The notes under the pieces were generated by a model. It made no database searches. It was given only the letters and a program-made list of their open reading frames with translations, and was not told where the DNA came from. This document shows, in pieces, positions 8,807 to 16,178 of a stretch of DNA of 64,000 nucleotides (positions are counted from its first letter, which is position 1; each line of letters begins with the position of its first letter). Source of the DNA: JAEZHK01 sp040768845 (GTDB taxonomy: Bacteria > Bacillota > Clostridia > Christensenellales > Aristaeellaceae). The stretch is from assembly GCA_040768845.1 (NCBI GenBank), contig JAXGME010000009.1, positions 62,001 to 126,000 on the forward strand. The letters run 5' to 3'. Position numbers and translations under genes: made by a program.

Positions 8807-10591
8807 TCAGGACTTTTCCCTGTCGGTGACGGCGATGCCCAGCGCATCCAGCTGCGCCTGCTTTACGTCGCAGGGGGTTTCCATCATCAGGCAGTTGGCG
8901 CCCTGCGCCTTGGGAAAGGCGATTACGTCGCGCAGGCTTTCGCCGCCGGTGAGCATCATCACCAATCGGTCAATGCCGAAGGCAAAGCCGCCGTGGGGCG
9001 GCGCGCCGTATTTGAACGCCTCCAGCAGGAAGCCAAACCGATGGGCCGCCTCCTCCTCGGAGATGCCGATCAGCCGGAACATGCGCCTTTGCAGCGCCGG
9101 GTCGTGGATGCGGATGGAGCCGGAGCCCATCTCGACGCCGTTAAAGACGAGGTCGTAGGCCTTGGCGCGCACGCGGCCCGGGTCCGTTTCCATCAGCGCC
9201 TCGTCCTCGTCCATGGCGCTGGTAAAGGGGTGGTGCATCGCCACAAAGCGGCCTTCCTCCTCATCGTACTCGAGCAGGGGAAACTCGGTGACCCAGAAGA
9301 GGTCGTCCGCTTTCCCGTCGATCAGGCTGTGGCGGCGGGCGATCTCCCGGCGCAATTCACCCAGCGCCTGAAACACCACCGCGTTTTTGTCCGCGACGAA
9401 GAAGAGCGCGTCGCCCGCTTCCGCGCCCATCGCCGCAAGCAGCCGGGCGGAAAAGGGCTCCGTCAGGAATTTGGAGAAGGAGGAGCGCAGGCCCTCTTCG
9501 CCCACGACGATCCACGCCAGGCCCTTGGCCCGGTAGGTCTTGGCAAACTCGGCCAGGCTGTCGATCTCCTTGCGGCTCATCGCGTGGGCCAGACCCTTGG
9601 CGTTGATGCCCCGGACGCTGCCGCCCGCGGCCACCGCGCCCTCGAACACGGCAAAGCCGCAGTCCGCGCAGGCGGCGGATACATCCACAAGTTCCAGACC
9701 AAAGCGCCGGTCGGGCTTATCGGAGCCGTAGCGCTCCATGGCCTCCCGCCAGGTCATGCGGGGGAGGGGCAGGCAAAGCGGGCGTCCGCGAACGGCTTCA
9801 AACACCGCGCTGAAGGCGCCTTCCACCGCGGCCTGCACGTCCTCGGGCTCGACAAAGCTCATCTCCATGTCGCACTGGGTGAATTCCGGCTGGCGGTCGG
9901 CGCGGCTGTCCTCATCGCGGAAGCATCGGGCAAACTGGTAGTAGCGGTCAAAGCCCGCCAGCATCAGCAGCTGTTTGTAGATCTGGGGCGACTGGGGCAG
10001 CGCGTAGAACGCGCCGTGGTGCAGGCGGGAGGGCACCAGAAAGTCCCGTGCGCCCTCGGGCGTGGACTTGGTGAGAATGGGCGTCTCCACGTCGGAGAAG
10101 CCCGCGTCGTCCAGATGGCGGCGGATGGCGGACTGGATCTTCCCGCGCAGCCGGATGGTCGCCTGCATGGAGGGGCGGCGCAGGTCCAGATAACGGTACT
10201 TCAGCCGCACCAGTTCGTTTTCCCTGGCGTTGTCATCGATGTAGATCGGCGGAGTTTCGCTCTTGTTGATCAGCTCGCACGCCCGGACCACGACCTCCAC
10301 GTCGCCGTTGGGCATCTTGTCGTTGACGGCGGCGGCATCGCGCAGGCGCACCTGGCCCTCCACCGATACCACGTACTCGCCGCGCAGCGATCCGCCCAGG
10401 CGGAAGTTCTCCGCGCCGCACTCGGCCTCGTCAAACACCAGCTGCACCAGTCCCTCGCGGTCCCTGAGCCACACAAACACCACGCCGCCCAGGTCGCGCG
10501 TGCGCTGCACCCAGCCGCTCAAAACGACGGTTTTGCCGGCGTCCTTTCGGGACACCCTGCCGCAATAGGTGGTTCGCTTCAGCCTCGTCAT
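8807..10591 (-). CDS. aspS: Aspartyl-tRNA synthetase
   Basis: The 594-residue class II synthetase charges tRNA-Asp. Visible are the N-terminal OB-fold (VVLSGWVQRTRDLGGVVFVW), the class II motif 2 region (FARCFRDEDSRADRQPEF), the GAD insertion domain typical of bacterial AspRS, and motif 3 (GGFAFGIDRLVMML) near the end. The ATG at 10591 overlaps the hisS stop as ATGA, so the pair is translationally coupled, as in many Bacillota (hisS-aspS). Whether it is discriminating or non-discriminating (also charging tRNA-Asn) cannot be told from this window. Confidence 0.97.
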   Translation of the reverse strand: MTRLKRTTYCGRVSRKDAGKTVVLSGWVQRTRDLGGVVFVWLRDREGLVQLVFDEAECGAENFRLGGSLRGEYVVSVEGQVRLRDAAAVNDKMPNGDVEVVVRACELINKSETPPIYIDDNARENELVRLKYRYLDLRRPSMQATIRLRGKIQSAIRRHLDDAGFSDVETPILTKSTPEGARDFLVPSRLHHGAFYALPQSPQIYKQLLMLAGFDRYYQFARCFRDEDSRADRQPEFTQCDMEMSFVEPEDVQAAVEGAFSAVFEAVRGRPLCLPLPRMTWREAMERYGSDKPDRRFGLELVDVSAACADCGFAVFEGAVAAGGSVRGINAKGLAHAMSRKEIDSLAEFAKTYRAKGLAWIVVGEEGLRSSFSKFLTEPFSARLLAAMGAEAGDALFFVADKNAVVFQALGELRREIARRHSLIDGKADDLFWVTEFPLLEYDEEEGRFVAMHHPFTSAMDEDEALMETDPGRVRAKAYDLVFNGVEMGSGSIRIHDPALQRRMFRLIGISEEEAAHRFGFLLEAFKYGAPPHGGFAFGIDRLVMMLTGGESLRDVIAFPKAQGANCLMMETPCDVKQAQLDALGIAVTDREKS

Positions 10592-11871
10592 ACGCCCGCT
10601 CCCTCTCCCGCCAATTTTTTCCGGATCGCCGGAATAAACTCTGAAACCGGAATTTCTTCTTCGGCGCTTCGCCGCATGTCCCGGAGCCTCAGCGCCCCCC
10701 GCGCCAGCTCGTCGCCGCCGACCACGGTGACATATGGCGCGCCCAGCCTGTCGGCGTACTTGAACTGGGCCTTGAGGGACCGGGCCGCGTGGTCCATATC
10801 GCAGGCCACGCCCGCGCCGCGCAGGTCGCGCAAGAGCTTCAGGGCTTCCAGCCTGGCCCCGGGCAGCGCGGCCAGGAATACGTCCGCCACCGGCGCTTCG
10901 GGCGGCCTGACGCCCATCATGTCCTGCACCATCAGCACGCGCTCCACGCCCATGCCAAAGCCGAATCCCGGCAACTCCGGCCCGCCCAGCTGTTTTAAAA
11001 GCCCGTCGTACCGGCCGCCGCCGCACACGGTCAGCGGGCCGTTTTCGGCGTCGGTGATGATCTCAAACACCGTGCGGGTGTAGTAGTCGAGGCCGCGGAC
11101 GATGCGCGGATCGACGGAGTAATCCACGTCCAGCGCGTTCAGGCTGGCCTTGAGCGACTCGAAGTGGGCCGCGCAGTCCTCGTCCAGCGCGCCCAGCATG
11201 TCCGGCGCGTCCGTCAGCTCCGCCTGGCAGGAGGGCACCTTGCAGTCCAGAATGCGCAGCGGGTTGCGCTCAAAGCGATCCCGGCAGGTGTCGCACAGGC
11301 GGGGGAGCCGGGGCCGCAAAAAGTTCTTCAATTGCTCCAGATAGGCGGCGCGGCAGTTTGGGCAGCCGATGGAGTTGATCGAAACCCTCAACCCCCGGAT
11401 GCCCGAGGCGGCCAGCACGTCCAGCGCCAAGCGGATGCCCTCGGCATCGCAGCTGGCGTCCTTCGCGCCGAAGACCTCAATGCCCAACTGGTGGTGCTCG
11501 CGCAGCCGGCCGGACTGGGGCTTTTCATACCGGAACACCGGGCAGGAGATGTAATACATCTTCATCGGCAGCGCGCCCGCCTCCAGGTGCGCCTCGAGAA
11601 ACGCCCGGGCCACGCCCGCGGTGCCCTCGGGCTTCAGCGTGACCGAGCGTCCGCCCTTGTCGAGAAAGGTGTACATCTCCTTTTGCACCACGTCGGTGGT
11701 GTCGCCGACGGAGCGCAAGAACAGCTCCGTGTGTTCAAACACCGGCGTCCGCACCTCGCGATAGCCCGCCAGGCGGCAGGCTTCGCGCATGTTGGATTCC
11801 ACCGCCTGCCAGCGCGCGCTCTCGGCGGGCAGCACGTCCTGGGTGCCCTTGGGCGCCTGCGTGATCAGCAT
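10588..11871 (-). CDS. hisS: Histidyl-tRNA synthetase
   Basis: The 427-residue class II synthetase charges tRNA-His. Family marks are PKGTQDVLP at the start, MYTFLDKGGRSVTLKPEGT (motif 2 area), the His-specific RGLDYYTRTVFEI motif, and GGGRYDGLLKQLGGPELPGFGFG leading into motif 3. A C-terminal anticodon-binding domain is present. The ATG at 11871 lies about 15 bases behind the U-rich tail of a leader hairpin and a strong promoter. The gene is followed by overlapping aspS. Confidence 0.97.
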   Translation of the reverse strand: MLITQAPKGTQDVLPAESARWQAVESNMREACRLAGYREVRTPVFEHTELFLRSVGDTTDVVQKEMYTFLDKGGRSVTLKPEGTAGVARAFLEAHLEAGALPMKMYYISCPVFRYEKPQSGRLREHHQLGIEVFGAKDASCDAEGIRLALDVLAASGIRGLRVSINSIGCPNCRAAYLEQLKNFLRPRLPRLCDTCRDRFERNPLRILDCKVPSCQAELTDAPDMLGALDEDCAAHFESLKASLNALDVDYSVDPRIVRGLDYYTRTVFEIITDAENGPLTVCGGGRYDGLLKQLGGPELPGFGFGMGVERVLMVQDMMGVRPPEAPVADVFLAALPGARLEALKLLRDLRGAGVACDMDHAARSLKAQFKYADRLGAPYVTVVGGDELARGALRLRDMRRSAEEEIPVSEFIPAIRKKLAGEGAGV

Positions 11872-11884
11872 CGAATCCCCCCAA

Positions 11885-11930
11885 CATAAAAATAGAGGCC
11901 GGGCCCCCGTCGCAGGGACGAGGGCCCGGC
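11885..11930 (-). promoter_or_regulatory. Attenuator-like hairpin in the hisS leader
   Basis: Within the short hisS leader, a perfect 9-bp stem (GCCGGGCCC/GGGCCCGGC, 11898-11930) carries an inner CGTC/GACG pairing and is followed on the minus strand by CTCTATTTTTATG. The leader of about 110 nt is too short for a standard T-box, and none of its conserved elements is seen. Confidence 0.5.
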
Positions 11931-11954
11931 TGTCATCGCCTACGGCAGTAGCTT

Positions 11955-11984
11955 ATTATAGGCGATGGTGGAACCAAATGTCAA
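11955..11984 (-). promoter_or_regulatory. Sigma-A promoter of hisS-aspS, flanked by an inverted repeat
   Basis: The minus strand reads TTGACA (11979-11984), an 18-base spacer and TATAAT (11955-11960). The -10 region is enclosed by a perfect 7-bp inverted repeat, CATCGCC/GGCGATG (11934-11940 and 11961-11967). Confidence 0.85.
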
Positions 11985-11999
11985 GGTTCGCGCCTTGGT

Positions 12000-12440
12000 T
12001 TACTGAATCTCAATGCTCCGGCCGCTCTTGGGGGTTTCGGTGGCCTTGGGCAGGTTCATCTTCAGCACGCCGTCGTTGAACTCGGCGGTGATGCCGGTCT
12101 CGTTGACGCCGCTGACGTTGAAGGAACGCTGCATGCTGCCGTAGCGGCGCTCGCACATCACGTAGTTGGACTTCTCCTCGTTCTTGGTCTCGTCCATCTC
12201 GGCGCGGATGGTCAGGATGCCGTCGTCCACGTCGATCTTGATCTGGTCGCGCTTGAGGCCCGGCAGGTCCGCCTCCAGCAGGTACTTGTCGCCCATGTCG
12301 CGCACGTCCACCTTAAAGCCGCCGGTAAACGAATCGCTCGCAAAGGGCGCGAAGAAGCTGCGGAAAAAGTCGTCGCTCAAAAGGGAATCGGGCCTCGCGG
12401 CCAAGCTCCTGCGGTAACGGTAAGGAATCAGGTTTGCCAT
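12000..12440 (-). CDS. Hsp20/alpha-crystallin small heat-shock protein
   Basis: The 146-residue protein is a small heat-shock chaperone that holds unfolding proteins in large oligomers. The alpha-crystallin domain runs from about residue 45 to 135, with YLLEADLPGLKRDQIKIDV and the family's C-terminal region MNLPKATETPKSGRSIEIQ. The N-terminal arm (RSLAARPDSLLSDDFFRSF) is typical of the clostridial group. The ATG at 12440 is preferred to one six codons upstream, because GGAGGC lies 8 bases before it. It has a near-consensus promoter with direct repeats behind it. Confidence 0.93.
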   Translation of the reverse strand: MANLIPYRYRRSLAARPDSLLSDDFFRSFFAPFASDSFTGGFKVDVRDMGDKYLLEADLPGLKRDQIKIDVDDGILTIRAEMDETKNEEKSNYVMCERRYGSMQRSFNVSGVNETGITAEFNDGVLKMNLPKATETPKSGRSIEIQ

Positions 12441-12506
12441 AACAATGCCTCCATTCAAATTGGTGGGTTGATGACGGTTCCGGGATCATCTCCCGTTTGC
12501 GAGATC

Positions 12507-12535
12507 ATTATAGATCAAAGGTAAAAGAAAGTCAA
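12507..12535 (-). promoter_or_regulatory. Sigma-A promoter of hsp20 with direct repeats upstream
   Basis: The minus strand reads TTGACT (12530-12535), a 17-base spacer and TATAAT (12507-12512). On the plus strand ATCAAAGGTAAAA (12514-12526) recurs as ATCAAAGAAGGTAAAA (12537-12552), a candidate operator. It is not a clear CtsR heptad repeat or CIRCE element. Confidence 0.8.
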
Positions 12536-12626
12536 TATCAAAGAAGGTAAAACCTTTGTTAAACGAAATTTGCTTGCGCCGGGCCTTTGGCCGCGGTATG
12601 CTGGTGGACAAAGAGGGTGAAGAACC

Positions 12627-13829
12627 GTGACCGATCGCCTGTATTATGCGGATTCCTACCTTAAAGAATTCGAGGGGCGGGTGCTGGAAGTCCGGGACGG
12701 CGCGGTGCGCCTGGACCGGACGGCGTTTTACCCCACCTCCGGCGGACAGCCCTTTGACACCGGCACGCTGAACGGCCTGGCCGTGACGGACGTATACGCG
12801 GACGGGGCGGGCGAGGTGTGGCACCGGGTGGAAGGGTTGCTTTCTCCAGGCGACCGGGTGGCCGGCGCAATCGACTGGGCGCGCCGCTTTGACCACATGC
12901 AGCAGCACGCGGGCGAGCACATGCTGGCGGGGTGGATCCACAAAAAGCTGGGCGGATACACGATTGGCCTGCACCTGGGGGCAGAGGTCTCCACCATCGA
13001 TGTGGAGCTGCCGGGCGGCGGAATGCGCGTCCCGGAGGCGGCCCTTGATGAACTTGAGGATGCGGTCAACCGCGACATCCAGCGGGATCTCCCGATTCGC
13101 TGCTGGTTTCCGTCGCCGGAGGCGTTGGACAGACTGCCCCTTCGCAAGCCGCCGGCGGTGCGGGAGCACATCCGGGTGGTGCTGATCGGGAGCGAAACAG
13201 ACGGCGAGTGCTGCGCCTGCGGCGGCACCCATCCGTCGAGCGCCGGGCAGATCGGCCTTGTGCGGATCCTGGACGCCCGGCCCAGCCGCGGCAAGATGCG
13301 CGTAACCTTCGTCTGCGGGATGCGGGCGGTGCGGGACGCGCGGATGCGCGCCAGGATGGCGGAGCGGGCGGCGGCGGCGCTCAGCGCGCCGGTGGACAAG
13401 CTGCCGGAGGCCGCCGAAGGGGCGCTTATCCGGGAGCGGGCGGCGAAGGCGCTGGTTGAAAAGGCGAAGATCGAGGGGGCGCTGGCGCGGGCCGACGCGC
13501 TGTGGCGCGAGGCGGCGCCGGCGGGCGGCTGGCGGATTGTGGCGGACGCCTCCGAGGGACTGGATGCGGGCGCGCTCCGCGAGATGGCCGCGCATCTGAC
13601 GGGCCGGGGAGAAACCATTGCCCTCCTGGAGAGCGCGCAGCCGGACGGCGCCAGCATCCTGGTGTTTGCGCGGCCGGAGGGGGAAGGGCCACACATGGGC
13701 CGGCTGCTGGCGGAGTCGGCGAAGGCGCTGGGCGGCAAGGGCGGCGGCAGGCCGGAATTTGCCCAGGGCGGCGCGCCGCAGCCCGGCGCGGCCCGCGCCG
13801 CCGCGGCGATGATTGCGAAGGACCTGTAA
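12627..13829 (+). CDS. Alanyl-tRNA editing protein, AlaX-type with DHHA1 domain
   Basis: The 400-residue protein resembles the free-standing editing part of AlaRS, which hydrolyses Ser- or Gly-mischarged tRNA-Ala. The N-terminal barrel (FYPTSGGQPFDTGTL near 35-50) is followed by the zinc site, HMQQHAGEHMLAG near residue 93 and CCACGGTHPSSAGQ near 193, matching HxxxH and CxxxH. A helical linker leads to a DHHA1-like C-terminal domain ending GRPEFAQGGAPQPGAARA. The gene has an initiating GTG with AGAGGGTGAAG upstream. It is divergent from hsp20 and 40 bp upstream of the HAD gene. Confidence 0.88.
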   Translation: MTDRLYYADSYLKEFEGRVLEVRDGAVRLDRTAFYPTSGGQPFDTGTLNGLAVTDVYADGAGEVWHRVEGLLSPGDRVAGAIDWARRFDHMQQHAGEHMLAGWIHKKLGGYTIGLHLGAEVSTIDVELPGGGMRVPEAALDELEDAVNRDIQRDLPIRCWFPSPEALDRLPLRKPPAVREHIRVVLIGSETDGECCACGGTHPSSAGQIGLVRILDARPSRGKMRVTFVCGMRAVRDARMRARMAERAAAALSAPVDKLPEAAEGALIRERAAKALVEKAKIEGALARADALWREAAPAGGWRIVADASEGLDAGALREMAAHLTGRGETIALLESAQPDGASILVFARPEGEGPHMGRLLAESAKALGGKGGGRPEFAQGGAPQPGAARAAAAMIAKDL

Positions 13830-13868
13830 ACGCGGCGCGAAACCTGCGCCAACACGGAGGAACACGGC

Positions 13869-14558
13869 ATGGCATCAAGGTTCAAGGGCGCGATCTTCGA
13901 CATGGATGGCACCATCCTCGATTCGATGGGCTGCTGGCGCTCGCTCAACGTGAAATTTCTGAAAAAGCGCGGTCTTCCGGTGCCGGAGGAGATTCGCGGC
14001 CGCGAGTTGATTACCCACAGCGCTGCCGCGGCCAGGCTGTACCTGGAAAAATACGATCTGGGCATGACATTCGATGAGATCATCGAGGAGATGGAGGCGG
14101 ACATGCGCTCCCTCTACCGGGACGTGATCAAGCCCAAACCGGGCGCGCCGGAGGCGATCCGCGCGCTGAAGGCCGCCGGGCTCAAACTGTGCGTGGCGAC
14201 GCTCACGCCGCGGAGTGTGGCGGAGTCGGCGCTTCGCCGCAACGGCCTTCTGGACGCCTTTGATTTCGTACTCAGCGCCAAGGATACGCCCCTAAAAAAG
14301 AGCGATCCGGAGTTTTTCCGCGCCGTGGCGGGCAGGATGAACCTCGTGCCCGAAGCGTGCGCGGTGTTTGAGGACGCGGTTTACGCCATGCGGGGCGCCC
14401 GGGCCGCGGGCTGCGCCGTGGTGGCCGTCGGCGACGCCGCCAGCGCGCCGGACATCGAGGAAATCCGCGAAATATCCGATATATACATGGACGATTACAT
14501 TCTCTTTACACCGGAGGCGCTCCTGCACCTTGACAGCGCGGCATCCCGGGCGGTATAA
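13869..14558 (+). CDS. HAD-superfamily hydrolase, beta-phosphoglucomutase-like
   Basis: The 229-residue HAD subfamily IA protein has motif I at AIFDMDGTILDSMG (Asp nucleophile and acid/base Asp), a helical cap at about 18-80, motif II in LCVATLTPR, motif III Lys in DTPLKKSDPEFF, and motif IV in CAVFEDAVYAMRGARAAG. Substrate cannot be assigned; phosphoglycolate or sugar phosphates are the usual candidates. The ATG at 13869 has GGAGG upstream. The gene's last codons contain the rplU promoter, so its end is tightly packed against the ribosomal genes. Confidence 0.88.
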   Translation: MASRFKGAIFDMDGTILDSMGCWRSLNVKFLKKRGLPVPEEIRGRELITHSAAAARLYLEKYDLGMTFDEIIEEMEADMRSLYRDVIKPKPGAPEAIRALKAAGLKLCVATLTPRSVAESALRRNGLLDAFDFVLSAKDTPLKKSDPEFFRAVAGRMNLVPEACAVFEDAVYAMRGARAAGCAVVAVGDAASAPDIEEIREISDIYMDDYILFTPEALLHLDSAASRAV

Positions 14559-14559
14559 T
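14530..14559 (+). promoter_or_regulatory. Promoter of rplU-prp-rpmA
   Basis: TTGACA (14530-14535), an 18-base spacer and TATAAT (14554-14559). It lies inside the end of the HAD gene, whose stop codon overlaps the -10 box. Confidence 0.85.
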
Positions 14560-14565
14560 GCTCTT

Positions 14566-14650
14566 TAGGCCGCTCAGGGGAGGCTTTGAAATCCGCGCAT
14601 CGCGCGGTGCCTGACGCCTGGCGAGCACTATGAAACGGGAGGTGCAACGC
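14566..14650 (+). ncRNA. Probable L21 leader (autoregulatory 5' UTR)
   Basis: About 85 nt separate the predicted start of transcription from rplU. The stretch can pair (CGCGCATCGCGCG and GCCTGACGCCTGGC segments) and sits exactly where the Bacillota L21 leader is found. Assignment rests on position and pairing, not on a model search. Confidence 0.5.
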
Positions 14651-14956
14651 GTGTACGCAGTCATTCAAACCGGTGGCAAGCAGTACCGCGTCCAGCAGGG
14701 CGACGTCATCTATGTGGAGAAGCTCGCCGCCGCGCAGGATTCGCTGGTCAATTTCGACGTTCTGCTTCTGGGCAAGGACGACGGCCTGGTCGTAGGGACG
14801 CCGCTGGTCGAGTCCGCGAAGGTGACGGGCAAGGTGCTGGGCGACGTCAAGAGCGCCAAGGTCATGGTCTACAAGTTCCGCTCCAAGAAGAACAGCCGCC
14901 GCAAGCAGGGCCATCGCCAGCCCTACACCAAGGTCGAGATTACCCAGGTCGGCTGA
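14651..14956 (+). CDS. rplU: 50S ribosomal protein L21
   Basis: The 101-residue protein binds 23S rRNA in the large subunit. It shows the family start YAVIQTGGKQYRVQQGDVIY and the basic C-terminal KFRSKKNSRRKQGHRQPYT. The GTG at 14651 with GGGAGGTG seven bases upstream is chosen over an upstream ATG, because family proteins begin at this point. It is the first gene of the conserved L21-Prp-L27 operon, and its stop overlaps the prp start by one base. Confidence 0.98.
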   Translation: MYAVIQTGGKQYRVQQGDVIYVEKLAAAQDSLVNFDVLLLGKDDGLVVGTPLVESAKVTGKVLGDVKSAKVMVYKFRSKKNSRRKQGHRQPYTKVEITQVG

Positions 14957-15291
14957 TGACCACCGTCAGATTCCTCGAGCGGGGCGGGCGGCTCTACGGC
15001 TTTTGTGCCTCGGGGCACGCCGGATACGCCCCGGAGGGCGAGGACATCGTATGCGCGGCGGTATCGGCTTTGACGCAGAGCGCGCTTCTGGGCCTGGGGG
15101 AAGTGCTGAAGGCCCCGGTGGAGTGGTCGCGGGACGAGGGAAAGGGCGCCCTCAGCGCCTTTGTCGCGGAATCCACCGAGGGAACCGAGCTTCTCCTGCG
15201 GACACTGGAAGCGGGCCTCAGGAACATTGCCGGACAATATCCCGATCTGGTCGGGATCGACTACATGCAGCGGAGGGGAAAATCATGCTGA
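14956..15291 (+). CDS. prp: Ribosomal-processing cysteine protease Prp
   Basis: The 111-residue protein is Prp (YsxB family). It removes the N-terminal extension of L27 before ribosome assembly in Bacillota and some relatives. The catalytic His is in CASGHAGYAPEG near residue 22 and the Cys is in EDIVCAAVSALTQ near 34. It starts at the ATG whose first base is the last base of the rplU stop, and its end overlaps rpmA by 7 bp, so enzyme and substrate are translationally coupled. Confidence 0.96.
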   Translation: MTTVRFLERGGRLYGFCASGHAGYAPEGEDIVCAAVSALTQSALLGLGEVLKAPVEWSRDEGKGALSAFVAESTEGTELLLRTLEAGLRNIAGQYPDLVGIDYMQRRGKSC

Positions 15292-15578
15292 AGATCAATC
15301 TTCAACTGTTCGCCCACAAAAAGGGCATGGGCTCGTCGCGCAACGGCCGCGACAGCCACGCGCAGCGCCTGGGCGTCAAGCGCGCCGACGGGCAGTTTGT
15401 GCTGGGCGGCAACATTCTGGTGCGGCAGCGCGGCACCAAGATCCATCCGGGCCACAACGTGGGCATCGGCGACGACGATACGCTGTTTGCGAAGGTGGAC
15501 GGCGTGGTGAAGTTTGAGCGCCTGGGCAAGGACAGAAAGCAGGTCAGCATCTATCCGAAGGCCGAGGCCGCCAACTGA
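15285..15578 (+). CDS. rpmA: 50S ribosomal protein L27 with cleavable N-terminal extension
   Basis: The 97-residue L27 begins MLKINLQLFAHKKGMGSS. Prp of Staphylococcus cleaves after the Phe of this LQLFAHKKG motif, exposing the Ala-initiated arm that reaches the peptidyl-transferase centre. The remainder (GRDSHAQRLGVKRADGQ, ILVRQRGTKIHPG) is typical L27. The ATG at 15285 has CGGAGGGG upstream and lies inside the prp coding region. A weak hairpin follows the stop. Confidence 0.98.
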   Translation: MLKINLQLFAHKKGMGSSRNGRDSHAQRLGVKRADGQFVLGGNILVRQRGTKIHPGHNVGIGDDDTLFAKVDGVVKFERLGKDRKQVSIYPKAEAAN

Positions 15579-15586
15579 ACGTCAAA

Positions 15587-15616
15587 GCATCAAAAACCCT
15601 GCCGGATTTTTGATGC
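15587..15616 (+). terminator. Hairpin after rpmA
   Basis: GCATCAAAAA pairs with TTTTTGATGC around a 10-base loop just past the rpmA stop. The T residues are within the stem, so it is a probable but not strong intrinsic terminator. Confidence 0.55.
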
Positions 15617-15681
15617 GAGGAAGCCTGCGCCCACCTGAAATGCTCACGCGTTTCCGGGCGGTGTGCTGACTTATGGTGCTA

Positions 15682-15743
15682 TTTCTCCCCCAGCGTGCGC
15701 ACTGGGGGAGAAACCGTTCCCGACGTACGTGCCGCCGGGAACG
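15682..15743. repeat. Two adjacent strong hairpins in an intergenic region
   Basis: The first has a perfect 12-bp stem (TTTCTCCCCCAG/CTGGGGGAGAAA, 15682-15713) with an 8-base loop. The second has an 8-bp stem (CGTTCCCG/CGGGAACG, 15715-15743) around a 13-base loop. They lie downstream of both the rpmA operon and the leftward DUF454 gene. Neither has a T-run, so they may be 3'-end stabilisers or a REP-like unit. Confidence 0.6.
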
Positions 15744-15805
15744 ATTGAAGTCTGCCAAGGACTTTGTGGATGGGCTGAGGGCCGACGCAAACGCGCCGGC
15801 CCCGT

Positions 15806-16162
15806 TCATTTTTTGGTGCGGATCAAAAGGATGTGGGCGGTGACCGCCGCACCGACGACGAGAAGCAGCGCCGTCACCCATAGCGTCCGCGACATCACCA
15901 TCGAAAGGACCAGCAGCGCCCACAGGAAGATCAGCGCGGCGGCCTTCGTGCGGATGGGCACGCCGGTCTTGTTTCGGTAGTTTTCAATAAAATGGCCGAA
16001 AAAGCGCGTGCCAGCCAGCCAGCGGTACAGCCTGGGGCTGGCGCTGCCGAAACAGGCCGCGGCCACGAGCACAAAGGGCGTCGTGGGCAGCACTGGGATG
16101 AACACCCCCACCGCCCCCAGGGCAAGCAGCAGAAAACCCGCGCCGATCAGCAAAATCTTCAT
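15806..16162 (-). CDS. DUF454 (YbaN-type) small membrane protein
   Basis: The 118-residue protein is all-hydrophobic with about four membrane helices: one at 5-25, a hydrophobic region around 28-38 with the family signature FIPVLPTTPFVLVAAACF, and a pair at about 72-112. A short cytoplasmic loop has FGHFIENYRNKTGVPIRTK, also typical of DUF454. Function is unknown for the family. It is 16 bp downstream of rqcH and may be co-transcribed with it. Confidence 0.88.
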   Translation of the reverse strand: MKILLIGAGFLLLALGAVGVFIPVLPTTPFVLVAAACFGSASPRLYRWLAGTRFFGHFIENYRNKTGVPIRTKAAALIFLWALLVLSMVMSRTLWVTALLLVVGAAVTAHILLIRTKK

Positions 16163-16178
16163 TGCGCCTCCTCTATAA

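Noticed and set aside
11872..11990. T-box riboswitch in front of hisS
   Set aside because: The leader is only about 110 nt and has no T-box sequence, specifier loop or AGTA-type motif.
12728..14104. Long minus-strand frames of about 450 codons over the AlaX and HAD genes
   Set aside because: Both sense genes have clear domains and ribosome-binding sites; the antisense frames are Ser/Arg/Pro-rich and match nothing.
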